DNA of 16,908 nt from Streptococcus parasanguinis (GCA_018377375.1 JAGZZN010000040.1:1-16908); one strand, 5' to 3'. Positions 1 through 7,680 are shown, counted from the first letter of the stretch. Made by a program: numbers and translations. The notes: generated from the letters alone by a model not told the origin.

Positions 1-97
1 TGATTTCATCAGCTTTTACAGCCCTACTCAACTGTGCGGAGGTGGGACGACGAAATCGAATTCTAACGAATTACCGATTTCTGTCCCACTCTCTTTT
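1..97. repeat. Structured intergenic repeat, copy A (cut by window start)
   Basis: This segment is repeated almost exactly in reverse complement at 13879-13975. By eye there is one single-base indel (an extra T near position 16) and one substitution (C in this copy, A in the other, inside the hairpin stem). Identity stops at the T-run near 97, which marks one edge of the element. The other end lies outside the window, so only about half of the element seen in copy B is present. It contains the terminator-like hairpin described separately and half of the central stem of copy B. Confidence 0.85.
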
Positions 98-100
98 TTT
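42..100 (+). terminator. Rho-independent terminator within repeat copy A
   Basis: The arms GTGGGAC at 42-48 and GTCCCAC at 83-89 pair, continue into CGAAATCG/CGATTTC, and close with an AATTC/GAATT inner stem. A run of seven T follows at 94-100. On the plus strand this would end a transcript coming from a gene left of the window. Confidence 0.75.
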
Positions 101-259
101 CCTAAAAAATGTAGCGAAATCGTAAACTAACAGAAAATTGTTTGAAATGCAAAGAATTGTATATATTTATCATAATATACTTGCAGGAGTCACGTGAACC
201 CTCTATTGGTAGGTTCATAGATAAGAAGATCATGGGTAAAAAGGTATAAAAACGCAAAT
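101..259 (+). other. AT-rich upstream region of the dipeptidase gene; no gene
   Basis: I see no coding region here. There is a possible distal promoter (TTGTTT at 138-143, 16-base spacer, TATATT at 160-165). A short inverted repeat TGAACC/GGTTCA spans 195-217 and could form a weak hairpin in a long leader. Neither is strong on its own. Confidence 0.3.
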
Positions 260-274
260 TAGAAAGCGCTTGCA
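260..274 (+). promoter_or_regulatory. Candidate cre site (CcpA binding)
   Basis: The 15-mer TAGAAAGCGCTTGCA fits the Gram-positive cre consensus WTGNAANCGNWNNCA at every position except the second. It ends 6 bases before the -35 hexamer of the promoter at 281-309. CcpA sites upstream of a -35 element are often activating, while sites within or downstream of a promoter usually repress, so the sign here is uncertain. Confidence 0.5.
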
Positions 275-280
275 AAAGAG

Positions 281-309
281 TTGAGAAAGGTGTAAACTGG
301 AGATATAAA
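281..309 (+). promoter_or_regulatory. Probable sigma-A promoter of the C69 dipeptidase gene
   Basis: TTGAGA at 281-286 and TATAAA at 304-309 are separated by exactly 17 bases. A start of transcription near 316 would give a leader of about 50 bases, which holds the ribosome binding site AAAGGAG at 351-357. Confidence 0.55.
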
Positions 310-364
310 AATCAAAAATAGTGCTATTTTGTCAAAAGTAGTGCAAAAACAAAGGAGATTTGCC

Positions 365-2347
365 ATGAAAAAATGGTTGTTAAAACTCTCATTGGTAGCG
401 ATGACACTTTTGCTCCTACCGATTCAAGCTGTTCAAGCCTGTTGTGGTTTTATCATTGGTCGCCAATTGACCAAGGATGGTACCACTCTCTTTGGTCGGA
501 CAGAAGACTACCCTTACTATCCAAATGGTGGAAAGCACAACAAAAACTTTGTGGTTGTTGATGCGAAGAACTATAAGGAAGGGGATCAACTGGAAGACGA
601 ATCCAATGGTTTTACCTATCCACATGCTGCTAGTGAAATGAAATACACAGCGACTTATGACTCTGCTCGTGGAGATGGTAGTAACGGTGCTTTTGGGGAA
701 CATGGATTTAACGAAGCCGGCGTTTCTATGACCTCAACTGTTACAGCCATTCCAAACAAAAAAGTCTTGAAGACTGACCCATTGACAGAAAACGGTCTCC
801 CAGAAGCTGCCATGCTTGATGTAATTTTACCTCGTGCAAAATCTGCTCGCGAAGGAATCGAATTACTTGCGAAAGTCATTGAAGAAAAAGGTTCGGCTGA
901 GGGGAATACAGTTGTTATTGCGGACCAAAAAGAAACTTGGTACATGGAAATTCTTTCTGGTCACCAATATGTAGCTGTTAAAGTTCCAGAAGATAAATAT
1001 GCAGTCTTTGCCAATACCTACTACCTTGGTCATGTGGATTTGAATGACAAGGAAAATGTGATCGCTTCGAAAGATGTTGAAAAAGTAGCCAAAGAATCTG
1101 GTAACTACAAGACAGACAAAGATGGTAACTTCCATATCGCTAAATCTTATGGACCAGAAAAATATGCAGAAGGGGACCGTTCTCGGACTTATGCAGGGAT
1201 CACTCTTTTGGATCCAAAATCAAAAGTGACTTATGAAGATGATGAATATGAACTTTTCCGCTCACCAACAGATCCAAACAAGAAATTTACATTGGAAGAT
1301 GCCTTTGCTATGCAACGGAATCGCTTTGAACACTTAAATGGTCGCTTCGTACCGGACGATCAAATTGGTGTCAAGAAACAAGGGGATAACGGTAGCAATG
1401 ATGCTGTTCGTAAAGACCAATACAAGTATGCTTTAGGAAACGAAAACGTCATTGATGCCCATGTTTACCAAATTAATCCAAACCTTCCAAAATCATTTGG
1501 TGGTACTTTATGGCTTGGTATGGGACCATCTCGGAACACTCCTTATGTTCCATTCTATGGTAATCTAAAAGATACTTACGAAGCCTTCAAACCTCAAACA
1601 GCAACTTATGATCCAAATTCATGGTATTGGACAGTATGGCACATTGACAACATGGCGATCAATAACCAAGATGTCTTTGGTAAAACAGTTCAAGATCACT
1701 GGAAAGCTCTCGAAAAACAATTGATTATTGAACAGGAAGCTAGTGATGCAAAATATAAAGCTTTGAAAGACAATCCGGAAGCTGCTAAAGCAGTAGAAGA
1801 CGAAGTTACAGCAAATGCTCTTGCGCTATCTAAAAAACTGTTTGAACACTTCAAATCTTATGAAGCAGATATGCATGCACATTTGATTTCGCTAGGTCGT
1901 AAAGATGATCCATATCGTGCCTCTAAGCCAGATGATTACAAAGACCCAGAACCTGAAAAACCAGTTCAACCTGAGAAACCAGTAGAACCTGAAAAACCAG
2001 TTCAACCTGAGAAACCAGTAGAACCTGAAAAACCAGTAGAACCTGAAAAACCAGTTCAACCTGAAAAACCAGTACAGCCAGAAAAAACTCAGCCAATTCA
2101 AACAAAAGTCAATGAAGAAGGCAATCCAAATAACCGCTTCGGTTATGCGGCTACAAAAGATAAAGAATCTTATGTTTCTACTAAAGTTGAAACATTTGTG
2201 AAACCAGAAGCAAAAGCTCAAGATCCATCCGAAGCAGTTTCAGCTGGTAATGGTGGCAATGAGAACAATCGTTTTGGTTCATCTTTTGCGAAAGCAACTG
2301 TTGAAACTTTCCCAAATACCAATTATTCTTACAATGTTCATCCTTAA
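365..2347 (+). CDS. Secreted C69-family dipeptidase with Pro-rich repeat tail
   Basis: Predicted secreted Ntn-type dipeptidase of 660 residues. ATG at 365 is chosen because AAAGGAG lies 7 bases upstream and it begins a signal peptide (MKKWLLK then a hydrophobic core). A TTG at 329 in frame has no such site. The signal peptide probably ends at AVQA (residues 22-25), exposing Cys26-Cys27. Family C69 uses an N-terminal Cys as nucleophile, and CCGFIIGRQL followed by DGTTLFGRTEDYP is typical of its start. The catalytic region runs to about residue 520. Residues 530-575 are seven PEKPV(Q/E) units plus a partial one. The tail carries two copies of a motif, NNRFG...VETF, at about 589 and 634. No LPXTG is present, so the protein is either released or held by the tail in a way I cannot name. 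A cre-like site upstream suggests carbon-source control. The family call is strong; the substrate is unknown. Confidence 0.9.
   Translation: MKKWLLKLSLVAMTLLLLPIQAVQACCGFIIGRQLTKDGTTLFGRTEDYPYYPNGGKHNKNFVVVDAKNYKEGDQLEDESNGFTYPHAASEMKYTATYDSARGDGSNGAFGEHGFNEAGVSMTSTVTAIPNKKVLKTDPLTENGLPEAAMLDVILPRAKSAREGIELLAKVIEEKGSAEGNTVVIADQKETWYMEILSGHQYVAVKVPEDKYAVFANTYYLGHVDLNDKENVIASKDVEKVAKESGNYKTDKDGNFHIAKSYGPEKYAEGDRSRTYAGITLLDPKSKVTYEDDEYELFRSPTDPNKKFTLEDAFAMQRNRFEHLNGRFVPDDQIGVKKQGDNGSNDAVRKDQYKYALGNENVIDAHVYQINPNLPKSFGGTLWLGMGPSRNTPYVPFYGNLKDTYEAFKPQTATYDPNSWYWTVWHIDNMAINNQDVFGKTVQDHWKALEKQLIIEQEASDAKYKALKDNPEAAKAVEDEVTANALALSKKLFEHFKSYEADMHAHLISLGRKDDPYRASKPDDYKDPEPEKPVQPEKPVEPEKPVQPEKPVEPEKPVEPEKPVQPEKPVQPEKTQPIQTKVNEEGNPNNRFGYAATKDKESYVSTKVETFVKPEAKAQDPSEAVSAGNGGNENNRFGSSFAKATVETFPNTNYSYNVHP
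1952..2089 (+). repeat. 18-bp coding repeats (PEKPVQ/PEKPVE)
   Basis: Seven tandem 18-base units encode Pro-Glu-Lys-Pro-Val followed by Gln or Glu, and a final unit degenerates to PEKTQ. They form a spacer between the catalytic domain and the C-terminal motif pair of the dipeptidase. Units differ by a few synonymous or Gln/Glu changes. Confidence 0.9.
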
Positions 2348-2368
2348 ACAATAAGAATTAAAAAGTGA

Positions 2369-2424
2369 ATTGGACCAAGTCCAATGAAACAAAAGAGGCC
2401 GGATTTTTATCCAGCCTCTTTTTT
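2369..2424 (+). terminator. Terminator of the dipeptidase gene, preceded by a second hairpin
   Basis: A perfect hairpin ATTGGAC-CAA-GTCCAAT lies at 2369-2385. It is followed by a G+C-rich stem GAGGCCGGAT/ATCCAGCCTC at 2395-2418 with one mismatch, then six T at 2419-2424. The second hairpin is a classical intrinsic terminator. Confidence 0.85.
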
Positions 2425-2427
2425 ACG

Positions 2428-2481
2428 AAAAAAAGATTGACCATTGTGAGGTAGCAAAGTCCTTACATGATATGGCCAGTC
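2428..2481 (-). terminator. Probable terminator of the gpsA-galU operon
   Basis: Reading the minus strand, GACTGGCCAT (2481-2472) pairs imperfectly with ATGGTCAATC (2444-2435), and the loop can fold further (GTAAGG/CCTCAC). A T-run follows, complementary to the seven A at 2428-2434. It lies 28 bases past the galU stop and faces the dipeptidase terminator. Confidence 0.6.
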
Positions 2482-2508
2482 TTTTTGTATTCTTTGATTT
2501 GTGAATGA

Positions 2509-3417
2509 TTAGTCTGCAGCTTTTTCAGATTCTTCTAATTGTTTTCCAAGATCAATGATATACTGTTTGAGGTCCTCTTTAACCTGTGGATGCTTCAAAG
2601 CATAATCAATCGATGTTTTCATGAAGCCGAATTTATCACCTACATCGTAGCGTTGGCCTTTAAATTCACGGGCAAAAACTCGTTGGGTCTTATTGAGGGT
2701 GTCGATCGCATCTGTCAATTGAATTTCATTGCCAGCACCTGGTTCTTGATTTGCAAGAATATCAAAGATTTCAGGAGTCAAGAGGTAGCGTCCGATAATA
2801 GCGAGATCACTTGGAGCGTCCTCTGGGTTTGGTTTTTCGACAAAAGTTTCAACGCTATAAAGACCGTTAATACCTTCTCCTTGAGGTGCGATCACACCAT
2901 AAGAAGAAACCTCTTCGTGAGGGACTTCCATCACAGCGATAGTGGACGCATGGGTTTCATCGTAGTCGTTCATCAATTGTTTGGTCAATGGCAAGGCATC
3001 ATCATTAGTGATGTCCATCAGGTCATCTCCCAACATAACGACAAAAGGCTCGTTTCCAACAAAGGCTTTTGCCTGAAGAACAGCGTCCCCTAAACCTCGA
3101 GGGTGACTTTGGCGGATGAAATGAAGATTGATCGCTGTTGTATCATTGACCAACTTGAGTAAGTCAGTCTTGCCTTTTTGCTCGAGATTGTATTCCAATT
3201 CGAAGTTAGAATCGAAATGGTCTTCGATCGAACGTTTGGCCTTCCCTGTTACGACAAGGATTTCCTCGATCCCAGATTTCAGAGCCTCTTCTACGATGAA
3301 TTGGATCGTCGGTTTGTCAACGATTGGCAACATTTCCTTTGCCAAAGCTTTGGTAGCTGGGAGGAAGCGCGTCCCCAAACCAGCCGCAGGAATGACTGCT
3401 TTTCTAACTTTAGTCAT
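2509..3417 (-). CDS. galU: UTP-glucose-1-phosphate uridylyltransferase
   Basis: Cytoplasmic enzyme that makes UDP-glucose from UTP and glucose-1-phosphate, the donor for capsule, glycolipid and other cell-surface glycans. The 302-residue length is usual for bacterial GalU. The nucleotide-binding start AAGLGTRFLP (11-20) is followed by KEMLPIVDKP, and further family signatures are GLGDAVLQA, FVVMLGDD, VEKPNPEDAP and GNEIQLTDAI. The start codon has an AGAAAGGAAA-type ribosome binding site. It lies 45 bases downstream of gpsA on the same strand with a terminator behind it, so the two are very likely co-transcribed. UDP-glucose from this enzyme is a candidate donor for the glycosyltransferase at 9941-10900, although GalU serves many pathways. 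Confidence 0.97.
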   Translation of the reverse strand: MTKVRKAVIPAAGLGTRFLPATKALAKEMLPIVDKPTIQFIVEEALKSGIEEILVVTGKAKRSIEDHFDSNFELEYNLEQKGKTDLLKLVNDTTAINLHFIRQSHPRGLGDAVLQAKAFVGNEPFVVMLGDDLMDITNDDALPLTKQLMNDYDETHASTIAVMEVPHEEVSSYGVIAPQGEGINGLYSVETFVEKPNPEDAPSDLAIIGRYLLTPEIFDILANQEPGAGNEIQLTDAIDTLNKTQRVFAREFKGQRYDVGDKFGFMKTSIDYALKHPQVKEDLKQYIIDLGKQLEESEKAAD

Positions 3418-3462
3418 ATAGTTTCCTTTCTAAAAGGTAGGATTGATGTTAGGGTGGTTGAC

Positions 3463-4479
3463 TTATTTCCACTCATTTTCTTCTTTAAATTCATTGCTCA
3501 TCATGTGGTGGATGGCTTCGCGGATATCTTTCCCTTCATAAATGACTTGGTAAATGGCTTGTGTAATCGGCATGTAGACATCCAGTTCTTGGGCCAGCTC
3601 GTGGGCGACTTTGGTCGTAGAGATCCCTTCAATGATCATACCCATGTTGGCTTCGATATCTTCCAATTTTTCCCCACGTCCGAGAGCATCCCCAGCTCGC
3701 CAGTTGCGAGAGTGAACAGAAGTTCCGGTAACGATCAGGTCACCGACCCCAGACAAACCGCTATAGGTCAATGGGCTAGCTCCGAGCTTAACGCCAAGGC
3801 GCGTGATTTCAGCGAGACCGCGCGTGATGATGGCTGCTTTGGCATTGTCACCATAACCAAGACCGTGCAGGGCTCCAGCTCCGACCGCGATGATATTCTT
3901 CAAGGCTCCCGCAGTTTCCACTCCGATAACATCTGTATTGGTATAGAGGCGGAAGTAGTGATTACTAAAGAGTTCTTGAACATAGCGTGCAGCTTCTAAA
4001 TCTTTTGAGGCTGCTGTAATAAGGGTGATGTCCCGTACGATGGTCTCCTCTGCATGACTCGGGCCAGAAACGACCACTACCTCGCTGCGAAGAGAAGCAG
4101 GAATTTCTTCTTCAAGGATTTGAGAAATCCGATCGTGTGTACCAGGTTCTAGCCCTTTAGAAGCGTGCATGACTGTAACAGGGTGATCCAGTGTTTCAGC
4201 GACTTGTTTAGCGACCAGGCGGGTCACCTTTGTAGGAACGACAAAAAGGATAGCATCCACACCGTCTAAAGCAGCTTTCAGATCGGTCGTAGCGGTAATT
4301 TGATCGCTAATAACGATATCTTTGAAATAGCGTTGATTGGTATGAGCGGTATTGATTTCATCGATTTGTTCTTGGATATTTCCCCAGAGACGGACTTCAT
4401 GGCCGTTATCATTGAGGACTTGTGAAAGGGCTGTTCCCCATGAACCAGGACCCAATACTGCAACGGTTTGTTTTTCCAT
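3463..4479 (-). CDS. gpsA: NAD(P)-dependent glycerol-3-phosphate dehydrogenase
   Basis: Reduces dihydroxyacetone phosphate to sn-glycerol-3-phosphate for phospholipid and lipoteichoic acid synthesis, in the cytoplasm. The 338-residue form starting MEKQ is preferred: a GGAAG site lies 5 bases before that ATG, while an in-frame ATG at 4491 has no ribosome binding site and would only add MEDT. The dinucleotide-binding loop GPGSWGTA is at residues 10-17, FVVPTKV follows at 79-85, a conserved Lys lies in ASKG (108), and the catalytic Lys lies in GALKN (194). GLGYGDNAKAAIITRG and LSGVGDLIVT are strongly conserved in the family. It is the first gene of the gpsA-galU operon. Confidence 0.97.
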   Translation of the reverse strand: MEKQTVAVLGPGSWGTALSQVLNDNGHEVRLWGNIQEQIDEINTAHTNQRYFKDIVISDQITATTDLKAALDGVDAILFVVPTKVTRLVAKQVAETLDHPVTVMHASKGLEPGTHDRISQILEEEIPASLRSEVVVVSGPSHAEETIVRDITLITAASKDLEAARYVQELFSNHYFRLYTNTDVIGVETAGALKNIIAVGAGALHGLGYGDNAKAAIITRGLAEITRLGVKLGASPLTYSGLSGVGDLIVTGTSVHSRNWRAGDALGRGEKLEDIEANMGMIIEGISTTKVAHELAQELDVYMPITQAIYQVIYEGKDIREAIHHMMSNEFKEENEWK

Positions 4480-4513
4480 TGTATCTTCCATTTCTATGTC
4501 TATTTTTTTTCAA

Positions 4514-4620
4514 CAAGGCTAGGAATCTAGCGCTTGCACCTTCGAAACGGCCGAATGTGTGCCTTGAAGGACGATTCTATTTTCCTCTCTATTTTAACAT
4601 AATATAGGTAAAAAAACTTG
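4514..4620 (-). promoter_or_regulatory. gpsA leader: candidate extended -10, hairpin and cre-like core
   Basis: On the minus strand an extended -10 TGTTAAAAT (4599-4591) lies about 110 bases upstream of the gpsA start. No clear -35 was found. The leader contains a hairpin whose arms are CAAG/CTTG and CTAG/CTAG (4514-4536). Overlapping it is a cre-like core TGCAAGCGCTA, within the 15-mer at 4525-4539, which misses the consensus at two or three outer positions. The promoter call is weak. The remainder of 4621-4693 shows nothing I recognise. Confidence 0.3.
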
Positions 4621-4693
4621 TATGATCATCAATTGTTTTGTGAGGAAGGTGAGGGTGATAAATAAAATCTATCACGGTTTTAAAAAATACATA

Positions 4694-4723
4694 TTAGACA
4701 CTATCACTAATGGGTGGTAAGAT
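4694..4723 (+). promoter_or_regulatory. Candidate promoter of the C26 hydrolase gene
   Basis: TTAGAC at 4694-4699 and TAAGAT at 4718-4723 are separated by 18 bases, about 30 bases upstream of the start codon. Each hexamer deviates from consensus, so this is only the best candidate in a short gap. Confidence 0.4.
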
Positions 4724-4754
4724 AAGTAGTAGTTAAAATGAAGGAGGAATGAAT

Positions 4755-5444
4755 ATGTGCAGAACAATTGTTGGAGTATCCGCTAATCTCTGTCCGGTTG
4801 ACCCGGAAGGGAAAAACCTTCATTCCTCCGTGTCTAGTCAATTTGCGGAAGGGATCCGTCAAGCAGGTGGACTTCCAATGGTCATCCCGATGGGAGATCC
4901 TTCCTTAGTTAAGGACTATGTTGAAACGATTGACAAGTTGATCCTAAGTGGAGGCCAAAATGTCGATCCTAGTCTCTATGGCGAAGAAAAAACGATCGAA
5001 AGCGATGATTACAATATCGAACGCGATCAATTTGAGCTTGCCCTACTGAAGGAAGCAGTTCGCCAAAACAAACCGGTTCTAGGAATCTGCCGTGGGGTTC
5101 AGTTGATCAATGTGGCTTTTGGAGGAACACTCAACCAAGAGATCGAAGGTCATTGGCAAGGTCTTCCATTTGGGACTTCCCATTCTATCGAGACTAAAAA
5201 AGGTAGTGTGGTAGAGCAACTCTTTGGTCAGGCTAGTCGGATCAATTCCGTTCACCGTCAAAGTATCAAGGATCTTGCACCAAATTTCCGTGCGACCGCC
5301 TTTGATCCGCGTGATCACACCATCGAAGCGATTGAAGCAGTAGACGGCCATCGGATTATGGGCTTGCAGTGGCATCCAGAATACTTGGTCAATGAAGAAA
5401 AAGGGAATTTAGAACTCTTCCGTTATTTATTACAGGAATTATAA
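4755..5444 (+). CDS. Gamma-glutamyl-gamma-aminobutyrate hydrolase-type protein (peptidase C26)
   Basis: Class I glutamine amidotransferase-like hydrolase of 229 residues, predicted cytoplasmic. The nucleophile Cys112 sits in the elbow GICRGVQ, and the His207/Glu209 pair in WHPE completes the triad. LILSGGQNVDPSLYGEE and FGGTLNQEI are typical of the C26 group that includes PuuD and gamma-glutamyl hydrolases. ATG at 4755 is chosen because AAGGAGG (4741-4747) sits 7 bases upstream; the in-frame ATG at 4749 would leave only one base of spacing. The gene is monocistronic, with its own candidate promoter and terminator, and no polyamine genes are adjacent, so the natural substrate (a gamma-glutamyl compound) is not settled by context. 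Confidence 0.9.
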   Translation: MCRTIVGVSANLCPVDPEGKNLHSSVSSQFAEGIRQAGGLPMVIPMGDPSLVKDYVETIDKLILSGGQNVDPSLYGEEKTIESDDYNIERDQFELALLKEAVRQNKPVLGICRGVQLINVAFGGTLNQEIEGHWQGLPFGTSHSIETKKGSVVEQLFGQASRINSVHRQSIKDLAPNFRATAFDPRDHTIEAIEAVDGHRIMGLQWHPEYLVNEEKGNLELFRYLLQEL

Positions 5445-5450
5445 GAAAAA

Positions 5451-5481
5451 GAGAGGTTGAATTGGTATCAGCCTCTCTTTT
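5451..5481 (+). terminator. Terminator of the C26 hydrolase gene
   Basis: GAGAGG (5451-5456) pairs with CCTCTC (5472-5477), extended by TGA/TCA, with a 7-base loop and a short T-run at 5478-5481. It starts 6 bases past the stop codon. Confidence 0.75.
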
Positions 5482-5499
5482 GGTATGGTTATTACTATC

Positions 5500-5528
5500 T
5501 AGAAATAGTAAGGGTTTTGTGCTAGAAT
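5500..5528 (+). promoter_or_regulatory. Candidate extended -10 promoter for the DUF2079 gene
   Basis: TGCTAGAAT at 5520-5528 fits an extended -10 (TGnTATAAT with one mismatch). The matching -35 position (5500-5505, TAGAAA) is poor. It lies between the preceding terminator and the ribosome binding site GGGAGG at 5542-5547. Confidence 0.4.
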
Positions 5529-5558
5529 AGGAACTACAATTGGGAGGTATTGATAGAA

Positions 5559-7562
5559 ATGAAACTTGCTAAGACAATGAACCGTAACTATTTATGGTTG
5601 CTTCTAGGTTCTTATTTTGTGGCCATGATGGTCAATCTATTGAGTTTTTCAACAAAGGAATTATTTCTAGAACTTGGTAAAGTAGGATGGACCCATACGG
5701 TCCTTGCTTTGTTCATTAGTTATCCTATTCTTTGGTTTTTGACGGAGAGCAAGAAGTATATCTGCATACAAAAATTGAATCTCTGGTTCGTGGCAGGTAT
5801 CCTATTTATTTCTATTTTGAAAAGTCCGAGTCTCTTTATGTCATTGGGCCTAGTGTTGCTCTCACTGGTCTTGTTTCTATATTTTTATTTAGGAAAAGAA
5901 AAAATCGCTTACATCTTCTTAGCGGTAGATGTCTTGTCTTTTCCGAAATTGTTGCTACAAACCAGTGCCAATCTTCAAGATAAGGAACTGGGAATCTTTA
6001 CGTTTACGATTTCTGAATCGAAGTTGCCTACTTTGATTTGGCCAGTATTAGTAGCCGTTATCGTTGCCGTCCTGATCGGTTTTCTTCTCTCCAAGGTTTC
6101 TTTGGCTAAAGTTAATGAAACCTGGGTTCGAAGACTCACAGTGGTGACACTAATCGGTGGTATTTTCTATGTGCTCTATCTATCGATTGTTGCCTATTAT
6201 AAGATTAAAGCCAATGCGGTTTCTTCCTTTGATATTGGAATTTTTTCGCAGATGTTTGAGAGAATGAGACATGATTTTTCACAAGTTACCACCCTTGAAA
6301 GAGATAGGGCCTTATCGCATTTCGGAGTCCATATTTCTCCTATTTATTATTTGATCTTGCCCTTTTATATGCTATTTCCTTATGTGGAAACATTAGATAT
6401 CGCTCAAACAGTGATTGTATTTTCAGCAGTTATCCCGCTTTGTTTGATTCTAAAGAAAATACAATTGCCAAAAGTCATGACGCCGCTCGTGCTTGCCCTC
6501 TTTTTTGTGACTCCGGTCATGACAACGAGTGGTGGATTCCATTTGCATGAAAATTGTTTTTTGCCTCCATTGATACTTTGGTTGTTCTACAGCCTGATTT
6601 CTCAGTGGCGTGGAAGAACTATCTTGTTCACCTTGTTGCTCCTTTTTGTGAAAGAGGATGCCTTTGTCTACGTGCTGTCCTTAGGACTTTATTTTGCTTT
6701 TCAACATCGTTTTACCTTCGAGGCTAAGTTTAAAAAGTGGTTGTATGTCAGCCTGTTTGCCTTGCCAATACTTTATTTTGCACTTGCCATGTTCCTCTTA
6801 GCAAGATATGGCGAGGGAGCTATGGTTTCTCGATACAATAATCTATTATTGAGTGGCGAAAACGGCCTCTTGATGGTTGTGAAAAATGTAGTCCTAAATC
6901 CGCTTTATGTTTTGGGAAGTTTATTTACAGCGAAAAGGCTTGGTTACCTCTTTTTGATCCTATTTCCTTTTAGCTTTTTACCACTGATTCAGCGACGTTG
7001 GTCTACCTATTTTCTGATGCTGCCTCTTTTTCTCATTAATTTGTTGATGGATTGGCCTTACCAATATGATATTGGTTTTCAGTATAGCTATGGTTCGGTT
7101 ACTCTTCTATTTTTGATGGCTTTATTGTCTATCGATCAATTAAGCAAGAACCAGTTGGCATCAGATAATGTATTGGTGGCTCTATTAGCTTCTTCCATCA
7201 TTTTTTCAAGCGCCATTCTATATAGTTTCACGCATAATTGGAATTTTGAAATCCAATACTATCAAACACGCAAAGACTATTTTGATGGGCTCGAAAAGAC
7301 CTTGCAGGCCATCCCTAAAGATAAAGCGGTCTTAGCAGCAGGTGGCTATACGCCAAGTCTTCGCAGTCATGAAAAATTGTATGATATTTTCTACCATAAT
7401 AACAAAAAGCTTGATTCTAAGATTGACATAGTAGTAGTTCCAAGGGAAATGCAAGAGGAAAAAAATGGCTATTCTGAAACAGCCACTCTAAAACTCTATA
7501 AAGAATCAGGGTATAAAGAAAGCAACTTATCTACAAAAGATGTGCTGATTCTGGAAAAATAA
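5559..7562 (+). CDS. DUF2079 multi-pass membrane protein (putative GT-C-type glycosyltransferase)
   Basis: Integral membrane protein of 667 residues. ATG at 5559 is used with GGGAGG 11 bases upstream; a TTG at 5550 is too close to that site. Residues 1-190 hold about six predicted membrane helices. A DUF2079 region then begins with SFDIGIFSQ (223-231) and LSHFGVHISPIYY (252-264), the hallmark Asp- and His-containing loop after the first helix. Further helices run to about residue 560, and a soluble tail of about 100 residues follows, which contains VLAAGGYTPSLRSHE. To my knowledge DUF2079 is placed in the GT-C superfamily of lipid-linked-sugar transferases, but no member activity is known to me. 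It lies just upstream of a Thr-stalk adhesin, a GT2 enzyme and YfhO, which supports a role in surface glycosylation. That role is inference. Confidence 0.85.
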   Translation: MKLAKTMNRNYLWLLLGSYFVAMMVNLLSFSTKELFLELGKVGWTHTVLALFISYPILWFLTESKKYICIQKLNLWFVAGILFISILKSPSLFMSLGLVLLSLVLFLYFYLGKEKIAYIFLAVDVLSFPKLLLQTSANLQDKELGIFTFTISESKLPTLIWPVLVAVIVAVLIGFLLSKVSLAKVNETWVRRLTVVTLIGGIFYVLYLSIVAYYKIKANAVSSFDIGIFSQMFERMRHDFSQVTTLERDRALSHFGVHISPIYYLILPFYMLFPYVETLDIAQTVIVFSAVIPLCLILKKIQLPKVMTPLVLALFFVTPVMTTSGGFHLHENCFLPPLILWLFYSLISQWRGRTILFTLLLLFVKEDAFVYVLSLGLYFAFQHRFTFEAKFKKWLYVSLFALPILYFALAMFLLARYGEGAMVSRYNNLLLSGENGLLMVVKNVVLNPLYVLGSLFTAKRLGYLFLILFPFSFLPLIQRRWSTYFLMLPLFLINLLMDWPYQYDIGFQYSYGSVTLLFLMALLSIDQLSKNQLASDNVLVALLASSIIFSSAILYSFTHNWNFEIQYYQTRKDYFDGLEKTLQAIPKDKAVLAAGGYTPSLRSHEKLYDIFYHNNKKLDSKIDIVVVPREMQEEKNGYSETATLKLYKESGYKESNLSTKDVLILEK

Positions 7563-7651
7563 TTGTTTGAAAGAGGGAGACTTAGTTAGAAAAAATTTAC
7601 AAGCCAAATAGCCCTTAAATCTACAAAAGATGGATTTTTTGTTCAATAACC

Positions 7652-7680
7652 TTGACTTCTTCACTATGTTTTGCTATATT
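7652..7680 (+). promoter_or_regulatory. Strong promoter of Thr-stalk adhesin 1
   Basis: TTGACT at 7652-7657, a 17-base spacer, and TATATT at 7675-7680 preceded by TG at the extended -10 position. The leader is about 38 bases and opens with a small hairpin TGATTT/AAATCA (7689-7705). The ribosome binding site GGGAG follows at 7715-7719. The -10 region (TTTTGCTATATT) resembles that of adhesin 2 (TTTTTGCTATAAT). Confidence 0.8.

Noticed and set aside
329..364. TTG at 329 as start of the dipeptidase
   Set aside because: ATG at 365 has a well-placed AAAGGAG and begins a proper signal peptide; the extra residues would spoil it.
365..450. Lipoprotein signal for the dipeptidase (VQAC before Cys26)
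   Set aside because: Gln at the -2 position does not fit a lipobox, and C69 enzymes need a free N-terminal Cys as nucleophile, so ordinary signal cleavage or self-processing is more likely.
2539..3999. Plus-strand frames of 184 and 273 codons opposite galU and gpsA
   Set aside because: They are shadows of strongly conserved enzymes on the other strand and show no protein family features.
7530..7632. 14-base direct repeat (ATCTACAAAAGATG) at 7530-7543 and 7619-7632
   Set aside because: One copy lies in the end of the DUF2079 gene and the other in the intergenic gap. The sequence is A-rich and short, with no hairpin or mobile-element feature, so it may be chance.
7600..7640. Possible terminator after the DUF2079 gene (AAATC/GATTT with T-run)
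   Set aside because: The stem is only five A/T-rich pairs with a large loop. I could not support it as a terminator, so read-through into adhesin 1 remains possible.
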